From contig CAILNN010000062.1 in assembly GCA_903835555.1 (NCBI GenBank), positions 1 to 41,476 of the forward strand: DNA of 41,476 nt. The letters are read 5' to 3'. The notes below the pieces were generated by a model that did no database searches, had not been told where the DNA came from, and saw only the letters and a list, made by a program, of their open reading frames with translations. Of this stretch, positions 26,519-34,931 are shown one piece after another (position 1 is the stretch's first letter; each line of letters starts with the position of its first letter). The translations under genes were made by a program, and so were the position numbers. This DNA comes from an uncultured Verrucomicrobiota bacterium. Lineage in GTDB: Bacteria > Verrucomicrobiota > Verrucomicrobiia > Limisphaerales > UBA9464.

Positions 26519-28297
26519 CTACGCCTTCCCCATTCGCTTCCGCTTGGCATGCAGGGCGATCCGTAAGTCGGTCAAGGACAGAGTGTTGATCACGTCCGCC
26601 TTGGTCAGCCATCCTTTGCGGGCAACACCGGCACCGAGGCGCAACCAATTAAAATGGTCCAGTCGGTGGGCGTCGCAGTTGATGACGCATCGCACGCCTT
26701 TGTCCCGGGCGGCATGCCAATGACGCCAATCCATGTCCAATCGAGCCGGAGCGGCGTTGAGCTCGATCCATGTCCCGGTGGCCGCGCACGCATCGATCAC
26801 CGCGTTGAGGTTGATTTTGTAAGCGTCCCGATCAAGCAACAGACGTCCGGTGGTATGGCCGATAATATGGACCCACGGATTCTCCGCCGCCCGAATCAAT
26901 CGCCGGGTATTTTCCGCCTCATCGCTGGATGGGACGTGCAAGCTGGCCACCACCACATCGAGTTGCGCCAGTTCGTGGTCGGGGAAATCGAGGCCATCCT
27001 TGAGAATATCGACCTCCGAACCGGTGAGCAGACGGAATTCGTTCCCCTGGCGCGCCAGTTCCTCGTTGTGCTTTCGGATGATTTCTCGCTGCCGATGGAG
27101 CCGGGCCACATCCAGTCCATTGGCCTGGAACGAAGCACGGGAATGGTCGGTGATGGCCCAATAAGACAACCCCAACTCCTCCGCCCGGGCGATGATGCTC
27201 TCAATGGGATCACGACCATCCGACCAGTCCGAATGATTGTGGAGTGAACCTTTGAGCTCGGTCCACTCGACCAAGCGCGGCAAACGTCCGCCCTCCGCAG
27301 CAGCGAATTCCCCCTGGTCTTCCCGCAACTCGGGTGGGATGTAGGTCAACCCCAACTCGCGGAAAATCGATTCTTCATCCGGACAGTAGACGCGCAGGGC
27401 GGGATCGCGGGTTTCGACGGTTGATCGAAAAAGCCCGTACTCATTGAGCCGCAAACCACGACTGATGGCCCGCTGACGCATGACGATGTTGTGCTCCTTG
27501 CTCCCGGTGAAATACGCCAGGGCACTGGCAAATTCGTCGTCGGCCACCACCCGCAAATCCGCCTGGATGCCCTTGCCCACAATCACGCTGGCCTTGGTAT
27601 CGCCTTGAGCGAGAATAGTTTGAACTCCTGGCTGTTGGACAAAATAGGCGAGAACCGATTTGGGATTCCGGCTGCTGGCAAGGAAATCGATGTCGCCGAT
27701 CACTTCCTTGGAACGGCGCAGGCTTCCGGCAGTCGAGCAACGAATGACATCAGGATGCTCGCGGAGGGCTTCCAAGATCGGCTCCGAAGCGGCGAGTGCA
27801 TCCGACAGGCGGTGACGAGAGGCGAACCGGCTGCGGAAGGCGATCGCTTCGAGAATTTTGGATTGCGATTTCTCGCCAAAACCGTCCAGAGCTGCCACTC
27901 GACCGGCTTTGCAGGCCGCTTCCAACGATTCCATGGAATCGATGCCCAATTCGTCGTACATCTTTTTCACCTTTTTGGGGCCGACGCCTTGAAGTTGGAG
28001 CAGATCGACCAAACCCGGGGGAAGAGAGGCCTTGAGCTCCTCGTAGTAGGGCAGTCTTCCGGTAGTGACCAGCGTGGTGATCTTTTCCTTCAAGGCGTCG
28101 CCGATACCTTTGACCTCGCCCAATCGACCTTCGGCGACTACGGTGGAGAGCGGTTCGGTGAGGCCCTCCAGCGTGCGAGCCGCATTATGGTAGGCACGGG
28201 TCTTGAACGGGTTCTCCCCTTTAAGCTCCAGGAGCGTCCCGATCTCGGCCAGGACTGCGGCCACAGCGTCTTTGTCCATACGCAAGACAATGGCCAT
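26519..28297 (-). CDS. polX: DNA polymerase X family protein with PHP 3'-5' exonuclease domain
   Basis: 592 aa, family size about 570-590. The N-terminal HhH/polymerase-beta-like part shows LKGENPFKTRAYHNAARTLEGL, GIGDALKEKI and LQGVGPKKVKKMY; the nucleotidyl-transferase core has TAGSLRRSKEVIGDIDFLAS (GS...R and DxD) and a second acidic strand QADLRVV; the C-terminal PHP domain shows LHNHSDWSDG, WAITDHS, LTGSEVDI, HIIGHTTG and NCDAHR, the metal-binding His/Asp set. Acts in base-excision or gap-filling repair. Start at ATG 28297 (28279 also possible). Confidence 0.95.
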   Translation of the reverse strand: MAIVLRMDKDAVAAVLAEIGTLLELKGENPFKTRAYHNAARTLEGLTEPLSTVVAEGRLGEVKGIGDALKEKITTLVTTGRLPYYEELKASLPPGLVDLLQLQGVGPKKVKKMYDELGIDSMESLEAACKAGRVAALDGFGEKSQSKILEAIAFRSRFASRHRLSDALAASEPILEALREHPDVIRCSTAGSLRRSKEVIGDIDFLASSRNPKSVLAYFVQQPGVQTILAQGDTKASVIVGKGIQADLRVVADDEFASALAYFTGSKEHNIVMRQRAISRGLRLNEYGLFRSTVETRDPALRVYCPDEESIFRELGLTYIPPELREDQGEFAAAEGGRLPRLVEWTELKGSLHNHSDWSDGRDPIESIIARAEELGLSYWAITDHSRASFQANGLDVARLHRQREIIRKHNEELARQGNEFRLLTGSEVDILKDGLDFPDHELAQLDVVVASLHVPSSDEAENTRRLIRAAENPWVHIIGHTTGRLLLDRDAYKINLNAVIDACAATGTWIELNAAPARLDMDWRHWHAARDKGVRCVINCDAHRLDHFNWLRLGAGVARKGWLTKADVINTLSLTDLRIALHAKRKRMGKA

Positions 28298-28880
28298 CCC
28301 GAGACACGCTGAAAAGCTTGATTCCTGTTTGGGCGGTACCCTGTGTGTCCCTGTAGCCGTCTGACGTGAAAAGAGGGATAGCACACGAAGGAACGAAGAC
28401 ACGAAGGGAGACGGTGATTGGGCGAAATCACGGTCACGGTATCACCCTTTGTTGTCTCCCGATGGCTCTGCGTCGACTCAGGTCGGACGGCAATGGGGAT
28501 TGGGGGCCACAGGGCGCATCGGCCCGCGTAATCGACAGCAGAGAGTTAGAGCTGAAAGTTTCCGACAAAGTAACACGTTTCGGGCATGAACCGGCTTCCG
28601 TTAGCCACATCTCGACTCCACGGACGGGGCTACGATATCGTAAAGGGGTAGCACATGGCTGCAACAACGGTTTCTGTCGATAATTTCGGTTCAATGGTGG
28701 TGGGGAGGCGGATTTGGGTGATCGTCATTCGACCGTTTGTCACTTTGCGGACTAACCTCTTTTCTAAGGCAGGGATGACCAGATATCAGTACCGTTAATG
28801 GCGCTTTGGTTGACCGCAGAAATATGGGGGCTGGTAGAAGCGGCCTACGTCAAGTTTCTGGGGCGGCTGATTAAAACGAA
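28298..28880. other. Divergent intergenic region without a supported gene
   Basis: 583 bp between divergent polX and the antiporter. It holds a short direct repeat (ACACGAAGG at 28383 and 28399, within ACACGAAGGAACGAAG) and a perfect 12-bp palindrome TACGATATCGTA at 28631-28642. Open frames here (e.g. plus 28366-28683) have no domain, composition or start support. Promoters for both flanking genes must lie inside. Confidence 0.65.
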
Positions 28881-30479
28881 ATGAGCGACATCGAGAATCT
28901 ACTGCTGCTGCTGGCGATTCTGGCCATATTGGCCCCGATCACCAAGTGGCTGCATATCGCGCAACCCATTGGGTTTGTTCTGGGGGGGCTCATTCTCAGC
29001 CTGATTCCGGCCTTTCCGTCGGTCAGCCTGGACCCCGAGATTATCTTCCTCCTGTTTCTGCCTCCGCTGCTGTACATCCAATCGTTTTTTACGTCCTGGC
29101 GAAATTTCAGGCGGGAGCTGCGGCCCATTATTTTTTTGGCGGTAGGATTGGTGCTGTTTACCACGGTGGGTATTGGATACTTGGCCCACGCGGTGATTCC
29201 CAGTCTGCCCTTGGCGGCAGGATTTGTGCTGGGAGCCATCGTTTCCTCGCCCGATGCGGTGGCGGTGGCAGGCGTCTCCCAACAATTGCGACTGCCTCAC
29301 CGCCTGGTCACGATCCTCGAAGGCGAGAGCTTGGTGAATGATGCCACCTCGCTGGTGGCCCTCAGCTTTGCGCTGAGTGCCTTGGCCAGTGGCCAATTCT
29401 CTTTTGCCGCAGCCAGTTTTCGATTTTTCGGGGTCGCGAGCGGCGGCATTGCGGTCGGCCTGATTACCGGCTGGCTCATGTTGCGATTGCGGGAACGGGT
29501 GCGCGACGAATCGTTGAGTCTCCTCCTCTCGCTTCTCAGCCCCTATGCAGCGTATATCCCGGCCGATCGACTGGGCTTTTCTGGCGTATTGGCGGCGGTT
29601 TCGGCTGGCCTATTCCTAGGTTGGCGATTGCCGAGACATCTAACCTACTCGATGCGACTCCAAGGGGCGGCCCTTTGGCGGATGATTGAGTTTATTCTCA
29701 ATGGTCTGATTTTTTTGCTGATCGGTCTTCAGCTCAAAGTGGTGGTAGCACAAGTCAAAGAGCGGTATCACGTCTGGCAGTTGGCATTGTTTGCCGTTGT
29801 CATCTGCCTCGGGGTCATCCTGCTGCGCCCGCTCTGGATATTCCTGATGGTGCCGCTCCAGCGATTTCTGATTCCCGGACTTCGCCGTCGCGATCCGGTT
29901 CCACCACTCAGTTTTCAAGCGGTCCTTTCCTGGTCCGGCATCCGTGGGGTGGTGTCGCTGGCCGCCGCTCTTGGGCTCAATCAATCGCTGGAAGGTGGGC
30001 AACCGTTTCCGTCGCGGGAATTGATCATCTATCTGACCTTTTGCGTCATCATCGCCACTCTGGTTCTCCAAGGCTTGACCTTTCCCTGGCTGGTGCGTCG
30101 GCTCGGGGTGCGGGAAACGGCCAACCACCATCGGGCAGAACGGACGGCTCGGCATAAACTGGCGAGCGTGGCTTTGGCAGCTCTCGAAGCTCATCCAGCG
30201 ACGGCGGATGGCGAACCGGAAGGGCGTGAATCGCTCCGGACGATATTTCAACGCCGGTTGCGGGAAGCGGAGGAAGAGTTATTAGAAAGTCATGAATCGA
30301 ATCGCCAGCGCGAGTCGGCCATTGCTGCTAGTCGGCTCCGATTGGCGACCCTGGCGGCAGAACGTGAGGAACTATTCCGCCAGCGTTTGGCGGACGAATC
30401 TCCCGACTCGGTTCTGCTGAAGCTTCAGCAGGAGATTGATTTTGAGGAGGCGCGGTTGCGATTGGGATTGGGTACGTGA
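28881..30479 (+). CDS. CPA1-family Na+/H+ antiporter
   Basis: 532 aa. About twelve membrane segments in residues 1-420. Family motifs: LDPEIIFLLFLPPLLY, SSPDAVAVA (D125), EGESLVNDATSLV with the ion-binding N153-D154 pair, and FNGLIFLLIGLQL-like IEFILNGLIFLLIGLQ, SWSGIRGVVSLAAAL. The C-terminal 110 residues are charged and helical (REAEEELLESHESNRQRES), a cytoplasmic regulatory tail. Exports Na+ in exchange for H+. Same strand as, and 144 bp upstream of, the SPFH gene, but the operator-like array in between suggests separate control. Confidence 0.93.
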   Translation: MSDIENLLLLLAILAILAPITKWLHIAQPIGFVLGGLILSLIPAFPSVSLDPEIIFLLFLPPLLYIQSFFTSWRNFRRELRPIIFLAVGLVLFTTVGIGYLAHAVIPSLPLAAGFVLGAIVSSPDAVAVAGVSQQLRLPHRLVTILEGESLVNDATSLVALSFALSALASGQFSFAAASFRFFGVASGGIAVGLITGWLMLRLRERVRDESLSLLLSLLSPYAAYIPADRLGFSGVLAAVSAGLFLGWRLPRHLTYSMRLQGAALWRMIEFILNGLIFLLIGLQLKVVVAQVKERYHVWQLALFAVVICLGVILLRPLWIFLMVPLQRFLIPGLRRRDPVPPLSFQAVLSWSGIRGVVSLAAALGLNQSLEGGQPFPSRELIIYLTFCVIIATLVLQGLTFPWLVRRLGVRETANHHRAERTARHKLASVALAALEAHPATADGEPEGRESLRTIFQRRLREAEEELLESHESNRQRESAIAASRLRLATLAAEREELFRQRLADESPDSVLLKLQQEIDFEEARLRLGLGT

Positions 30480-30587
30480 TTAGGCTGTCGAGAGGCGACG
30501 AACGACGAGCATACCCGCAGTGGTCTGTGATGTTTGAGCAGGGTACTTCGCCGAACACTCAGGGGTGGCGCATCATTTTTCATTTGC

Positions 30588-30618
30588 ATATCACAGTGAT
30601 ATCACTTAGATATTCACT
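30588..30618. promoter_or_regulatory. Phased operator-like array before the SPFH gene
   Basis: Direct half-sites TATCAC at 30589 and 30600 and TATTCAC at 30611, exactly 11 bp apart, with an inverted GTGATA at 30596-30601. ATATCACAGTGATAT (30588-30602) is a perfect palindrome around its central A. The array ends 5 bp before the ATG at 30624, so a bound protein would block transcription start or ribosome entry. The best candidate binder is the ribbon-helix-helix protein encoded second in the operon. Confidence 0.6.
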
Positions 30619-30623
30619 CGTCG

Positions 30624-31628
30624 ATGAACTCGACGTTTATGAACGAACAAAAAAACTCAGTGAATCAGGAGCGGGTGGTCCAGGTGATCAATGGCTGGCA
30701 GATGCTGCCGGTAACGGCGGCCCTTTTCTTAGCCTGCCCCTTAGTTTTAACGATAACGTTGATTGCAGCGTCCGATGGCGGAATGTTGCCGATTTTGCTG
30801 TTTGCGGGCATTTTTGCCTCGGCGGCGTCGTTTATTATCGCGATAACCCTCACAATCGGGTTCTTTACCTTGCAGCCCAACGAGGCCCAGATACTTATTC
30901 TATTCGGTGCCTACAAAGGCACCGTGCGTGCGAGTGGTTTTCATTGGGGCAACCCATTCTACTCGAAATCCGGAATCAGCACCCCGCCAGCGCCCGAAAA
31001 TTCGAATCGCCCCACCAAGCCTGGGACCGTGGTGCGAAAGAATCGGATTTCGTTGCGGTCGCGCACATTTAACGGGGAGCGGCTCAAGGTGAACGATAAG
31101 CGAGGGAATCCGATCGAGATTGCCACGGTGATCATCTGGCGGGTGCAGGATACGGCCCAGGCCACGTTTGACGTAGACGACTATGAAAAGTATGTGGCAA
31201 CTCAAACCGAGTCGGCCCTTCGCCACATGGCGAGTTGCTTCGCCTATGACCATGGTGAAGACCATGAGGTCACTTTGTTGAACGGGGTTTCTGAGGTATC
31301 GCAAGCCCTCCGCGCGGAGTTGCAGGATCGCCTGTCCAAGGCGGGATTGGTGGTGGAGGAAGCCCGTCTGACTCATCTGGCGTATGCCCCGGAGATTGCC
31401 CAGGCGATGTTGCGACGTCAGCAAGCCGAGGCGGTGATCGCAGCACGTCAGAAAATCGTGCATGGTGCGGTGAGCATGGTGGACATGGCTCTGCGTGAGT
31501 TGGCCCTGAAGCAGGTCGTCAGCCTGGATGACGAGCGCAAGGCGGCAATGGTCAGCAACTTGATGGTGGTGCTCTGCGGTGAAGCCGAAGTGCATCCGGT
31601 CGTCAATGCCGGAACCCTCTACAATTAA
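30624..31628 (+). CDS. SPFH/Band-7 membrane protein
   Basis: 334 aa. Two N-terminal membrane segments (about 27-50 and 55-78), then the SPFH domain: FFTLQPNEAQILILFGAYKGTVRASGFHWGNPF, RSRTFNGERLKVNDKRGNPIEIATVIIWRVQDTAQATFDVDDY, and a helical flotillin-like stretch APEIAQAMLRRQQAEAVIAARQKIVHGAVSMVDMAL. SPFH proteins form membrane scaffolds or cages that control proteases or membrane order. It is 6 bp upstream of a ribbon-helix-helix gene; I recall this pairing in other genomes but cannot verify it here. Starts at 30624 or 30639. Confidence 0.92.
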   Translation: MNSTFMNEQKNSVNQERVVQVINGWQMLPVTAALFLACPLVLTITLIAASDGGMLPILLFAGIFASAASFIIAITLTIGFFTLQPNEAQILILFGAYKGTVRASGFHWGNPFYSKSGISTPPAPENSNRPTKPGTVVRKNRISLRSRTFNGERLKVNDKRGNPIEIATVIIWRVQDTAQATFDVDDYEKYVATQTESALRHMASCFAYDHGEDHEVTLLNGVSEVSQALRAELQDRLSKAGLVVEEARLTHLAYAPEIAQAMLRRQQAEAVIAARQKIVHGAVSMVDMALRELALKQVVSLDDERKAAMVSNLMVVLCGEAEVHPVVNAGTLYN

Positions 31629-31634
31629 AATGGA

Positions 31635-31841
31635 ATGGCTGAGCGAAAGGCATTCCTGATGCGCATTGATCCCGGGCTTTGGGCTGACCTCGAAGCCTGG
31701 GCGCAGGATGAGATGCGCAGTGTGAATGGGCAGATTGAATACCTGCTCAAACAGGCGGTGGTCCGGCGCAAACGTGGAGGGGAAAGTGACCAATTACCCC
31801 AAAGCGGCGAGGTCATTCCTCCGGATGCGAGCGCCCGGTGA
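31635..31841 (+). CDS. Arc-type ribbon-helix-helix DNA-binding protein
   Basis: 68 aa. The fold is read directly: a beta-strand (RKAFLMRIDP), helix A (GLWADLEAWAQDEM), turn RSVNGQ and helix B (IEYLLKQAVVRRK), with a short disordered tail. The RSVNGQIEYLL phrase matches the Arc/MetJ superfamily. It begins 6 bp after the SPFH stop, clearly the same transcript, and probably represses its own operon. Its last 29 bp overlap the 3' end of the convergent histidine kinase gene. Confidence 0.88.
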   Translation: MAERKAFLMRIDPGLWADLEAWAQDEMRSVNGQIEYLLKQAVVRRKRGGESDQLPQSGEVIPPDASAR

Positions 31842-33408
31842 AGGGTGCCAGCGGCAGATGGATGGAAAAGGTCGAACCACGCCCCAGTTCGCTCGCCACG
31901 GTGATGGTACCGTGGTGGGCTTGGACGATGGCCTGGGAAATGGCAAGTCCCAGGCCATATCTGCCAACAGCCCGGGAGCGGGCTTTGTCACCACGAAAGA
32001 ACCGCTCGAATAGGTGGGGCATATCGTTTGGGGCGATGCCCTGGCCAGTATCTTCGATGGTCAAAATGGCCTCATTGGTTTCTACTTTTGTGCGGACAGT
32101 CAGAGATCCGCCGGGGCGATTGTAGTGGATGGCGTTAATCACCAGGTTGGAGATGACCTGCCCCAGTTGCACCGGATCGCCCACAACCGGAGCAACGACC
32201 CAATCCGTCGCGACCCGCAAACCTTCGGACGCTGCCAGGGACCGAAGTCGCTCGACGGTTGATTGAGCGAGGGCGGCCAGATCGAGTGATTCGGATCGGT
32301 GTGCTTCCCCTTCGTTTTCGAGTTGCGCCAGGTTCAGCAAGGTCTGGGTTAATTGGCGCATTTGTTGGGCGGTTTCCAAACAAACATTGACGGTTTCGCG
32401 GTATTCGGCTGCAGAGCGGTCGCGGGTCAGGGTGGTTTGGGCCTCGGAGATCAGGACGGCAATCGGCGTTCTGAGTTCGTGAGCGGCATCTGAAGTAAAC
32501 CGTCGCTGGCGCTCAAAAGCGGATTCCAGACGACTAAAGGTGTGGTTCAAAACCGATACCAGTTCCCGAAGTTCGGAACCAGCTCCCTGGTCATCAATGC
32601 GTTCGGATAACCGTCCCGCCGCCATGCGTGAGGCAGAGGCGCGGATGCGTTCCAGCGGTTGGAGCGCCTGGGTGGTCAACCACCAGCCGCCCCCGAGGCC
32701 AACGCAAAGCACGGTGACGCCCGCCAAGGCCAAGCCAAAGGCGAATGCGCGAATACTGGCCTCTTCCACGGCCATCGCTCGGCCAACCAGAACGCAGTCA
32801 CCGAGTTCAGTGAAATGATAGGCTTCGCGAACAGCACCCCTGCCCCGCAGGTGCGGGCCGGTATCACCCCCTACTCGACGGGGCCGTAAGAGATTGGCGG
32901 GGCAGTTGGTGGAGGCAATCAGTCGATTACCATCCCTTGCCCAAATCATAAAATACCATCCAGCAGGATCGTTGGAATCAAAGCGGGCGGTGGTTGACGC
33001 GGATAATTCTACATCGCGCCTACCGGATTCAAACTCATGGCCAGGATGGTTCCGAATCAAATGCATCCAATCATGCCACAACTCATGGATATCCGGATGC
33101 TCTAAATTTCCCCACTCGCGAGGTTTGGGATGGCCCCCAGTCGTGTCCCTTCCGTCCGGTGGATGGGGTCGACCGCCCCGGCGATAATCATCACTGACAT
33201 CGGCCACGCGCGATTCGAGTTCCTGGTCGATCTGGCCGAGCCGATGACTGCGGTGCAATTGCCAGGCAGTTGTACCAAAGCCGATTAGGACGACGCTGAG
33301 AAGGGAACCGAGCCATAGCTGAATCCGCCAGCGCAGGGATTGGGGGAAAAGAAGGGGAAAGGCCCCTCCGCGACGAATAGAACCGATGGGATCCAAGGAT
33401 GGAATCAT
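31813..33408 (-). CDS. Sensor histidine kinase
   Basis: 531 aa. Two membrane segments (about 30-50 and 235-260) enclose a roughly 180-residue periplasmic sensor with no recognised fold (rich in His, Asp and Arg, WHDWMHLIRNHPGHEF). Then HAMP (LTTQALQPLERIRASASRMAAGRLSERI), DHp with the phospho-acceptor His (SDAAHELRTPIAVL), and the HATPase domain with QVISNLVINAIHYN (N box), IEDTGQGIAP (G1), FFRGDKARS and GRYGLGLAISQAIVQAHHG (G2). ATG at 33408 overlaps the stop of the response regulator gene by 4 bp (ATGA). Works with that regulator; signal unknown. Confidence 0.95.
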   Translation of the reverse strand: MIPSLDPIGSIRRGGAFPLLFPQSLRWRIQLWLGSLLSVVLIGFGTTAWQLHRSHRLGQIDQELESRVADVSDDYRRGGRPHPPDGRDTTGGHPKPREWGNLEHPDIHELWHDWMHLIRNHPGHEFESGRRDVELSASTTARFDSNDPAGWYFMIWARDGNRLIASTNCPANLLRPRRVGGDTGPHLRGRGAVREAYHFTELGDCVLVGRAMAVEEASIRAFAFGLALAGVTVLCVGLGGGWWLTTQALQPLERIRASASRMAAGRLSERIDDQGAGSELRELVSVLNHTFSRLESAFERQRRFTSDAAHELRTPIAVLISEAQTTLTRDRSAAEYRETVNVCLETAQQMRQLTQTLLNLAQLENEGEAHRSESLDLAALAQSTVERLRSLAASEGLRVATDWVVAPVVGDPVQLGQVISNLVINAIHYNRPGGSLTVRTKVETNEAILTIEDTGQGIAPNDMPHLFERFFRGDKARSRAVGRYGLGLAISQAIVQAHHGTITVASELGRGSTFSIHLPLAPFTGRSHPEE

Positions 33409-34055
33409 TCGATGCAATAGCCTTGCCCGCGGCGGGTGGTGATCAGGTCGGCCCCGAGTTTCTTGCGAATACTGAAGACATGGACATCGACGAGGTTGGA
33501 AAGGGTGTCGTCATTTTCATCCCAAAGATGTTCGTACAGTTGGGTGCGGCTGATGACTTCGCCTCGATGAAGGATCAAATACTCGACGATCGCGTATTCG
33601 CGGGCAGTGAGAACGATGGGTACCCCTGCTTTGCGCACGGTGCGAGCCCGGGTATCGAATTCCAGTTCCTTAATTTCCCACCGGGAAACCGCCTGGCCGA
33701 CCGACCTCCGAATGAGTGCACGCAAGCGCGCCAAGAGTTCGGAGAGGTCGAATGGCTTGACCAAATAATCGTCGGCCCCGGTATCCAGTCCTCGGACGCG
33801 GTCCTTGGGGTGGTCCCGGGCGGTTAGCATCAGCACCGGGGTACGCTTGGAGCGACGCAGCCGATCAAGGACGGTCCAGCCGTCCATTCCTGGCAGCATC
33901 ACGTCGAGGACAAGCGCGTCATAATCCTGGTTTTCGGCCCGAAAGAGCCCTTCTGCTCCATTATCAGCAGTTTCGACAACGTAGCCGTCCTCACGCATGG
34001 CTTTGGCGAGATTATGGGCAAGCCGAGGTTCATCTTCGATGACGAGGATTTTCAT
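33405..34055 (-). CDS. OmpR/PhoB-family response regulator
   Basis: 216 aa. Receiver domain 1-120: MKILVIEDEPRLAHNLA with the acidic pair, phosphorylation site D51 (VLDVMLPGMDG), LMLTARD, and K in DDYLVKPFD. Winged helix 125-216: LEFDTRARTVRKAGVPIVLTAREYAIVEYLILHRGEVISR ending RRGQGYCIE. ATG at 34055 is where the receiver fold starts; the frame upstream is not family-like. Co-transcribed with the kinase. Divergent from the cytochrome gene at 34268, a likely target. Confidence 0.96.
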   Translation of the reverse strand: MKILVIEDEPRLAHNLAKAMREDGYVVETADNGAEGLFRAENQDYDALVLDVMLPGMDGWTVLDRLRRSKRTPVLMLTARDHPKDRVRGLDTGADDYLVKPFDLSELLARLRALIRRSVGQAVSRWEIKELEFDTRARTVRKAGVPIVLTAREYAIVEYLILHRGEVISRTQLYEHLWDENDDTLSNLVDVHVFSIRKKLGADLITTRRGQGYCIE

Positions 34056-34163
34056 GGGTTGGGCGATCGGAGGACCGACGAGTGACAGAATAATGTCATG
34101 GCGGGGATGAAGCCGCGATGAAGATGCAAGGCATCCATCCGGCGAAATGGGCATCTTCCTAAG

Positions 34164-34180
34164 AACTGCAAGGTGCAGTT
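34164..34180. promoter_or_regulatory. Palindrome in the divergent region of regulator and cytochrome genes
   Basis: AACTGCA-AGG-TGCAGTT, perfect 7-bp arms around 3 bases, 109 bp from the regulator start and 88 bp from the cytochrome start. Candidate binding site for a dimeric regulator, possibly the adjacent OmpR-type protein, though those usually bind direct repeats. Confidence 0.4.
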
Positions 34181-34267
34181 GAAATCGAGTGTTCGAATTT
34201 ATGCCTTGGGCTTAATCGAGACTTCATTGACGACAGTGTATTTTGCTTCCCGTAAGCACTGAATCTC

Positions 34268-34864
34268 ATGAAGCACTTCATTCCTCTTGTGGTGGTCGGT
34301 TTGACCGCCACGCTCGCATCGGCCTTGGCCGACGATAAATGGGACATCGCCAAGTACGATGTCTCCAAACTGCCAGCGGCGGCAAAACAAACAGGCTTAA
34401 CCTATGCGAAGGACATCAAGCCGTTATTTGATGCCTCCTGCACGCGTTGCCACGGCGAAGAGCGCCAGAAAGGCGATTTCCGAGCCGACAGTCTGGCCGC
34501 GATTTTGAAAGGTGGAGAGGACGGCAAGATGGTCATTCCGGGCAAGAGTGCCAAGAGCTTGCTGCTGGTTTCGGTTGCCCAACTGGACCCTGAAACGGCG
34601 ATGCCCCCGAAACGCCGACCCGGTGGTCCAGGTGGTCCAGGTGGACCCGGTGGACCCGGTGGACCTGAACGTCGAGACCGTCCACAAGGGGGTCCGGGTG
34701 GTCCGGGGGGCGGTCCAGGCGGGCCGGGCGGGCCGGATCATCATGATGGTCCAGGTGGTCCAGGTGGTCCTGGCGGGCGTGGCCCGGGTGGTCCGCCTCC
34801 GAAGCCGTTGACCACGAACGAAGTTGCGTTAGTTCGGGCCTGGATCGACCAAGGGGCTAAATAG
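34268..34864 (+). CDS. Secreted c-type cytochrome domain protein with Gly-Gly-Pro insertion
   Basis: 198 aa with a signal peptide (HFIPLVVVGLTATLASALA). A planctomycete-type cytochrome c domain: YAKDIKPLFDASC58-T-R-C61-H62-GEERQKGDFR, KSLLLVSVAQLDPETAMPPK with M112 as likely axial ligand, and the C-terminal LTTNEVALVRAWIDQGAK. Between the MPP and the last helix, residues about 118-177 are almost only GGP/GPGG units with a few charged interruptions, a low-complexity insertion the family does not normally have. Probably periplasmic electron carrier or oxidoreductase subunit. Divergent from the two-component system. Confidence 0.88.
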   Translation: MKHFIPLVVVGLTATLASALADDKWDIAKYDVSKLPAAAKQTGLTYAKDIKPLFDASCTRCHGEERQKGDFRADSLAAILKGGEDGKMVIPGKSAKSLLLVSVAQLDPETAMPPKRRPGGPGGPGGPGGPGGPERRDRPQGGPGGPGGGPGGPGGPDHHDGPGGPGGPGGRGPGGPPPKPLTTNEVALVRAWIDQGAK

Positions 34865-34883
34865 CAGGAACTTGGAGGGAAGT

Positions 34884-34916
34884 CCGGGTCGAATTCAGCA
34901 GTGAAGAGCGACCCGG
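34884..34916. terminator. Long-loop hairpin between convergent genes
   Basis: CCGGGTCG (34884-34891) pairs with CGACCCGG (34909-34916), loop of 17 nt, between the cytochrome and the outer-membrane protein genes. No T-run, so a bidirectional termination role is inference. Confidence 0.4.
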
Positions 34917-34931
34917 TCCAAACACAGGACA

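Noticed and set aside
28366..28683. Plus-strand ORF in the polX-antiporter gap
   Set aside because: No domain, poor composition and covers the short direct repeats.
34056..34154. Extension of the response regulator to 34154
   Set aside because: The receiver fold begins at MKILVIEDE (34055); extra residues lack family similarity.
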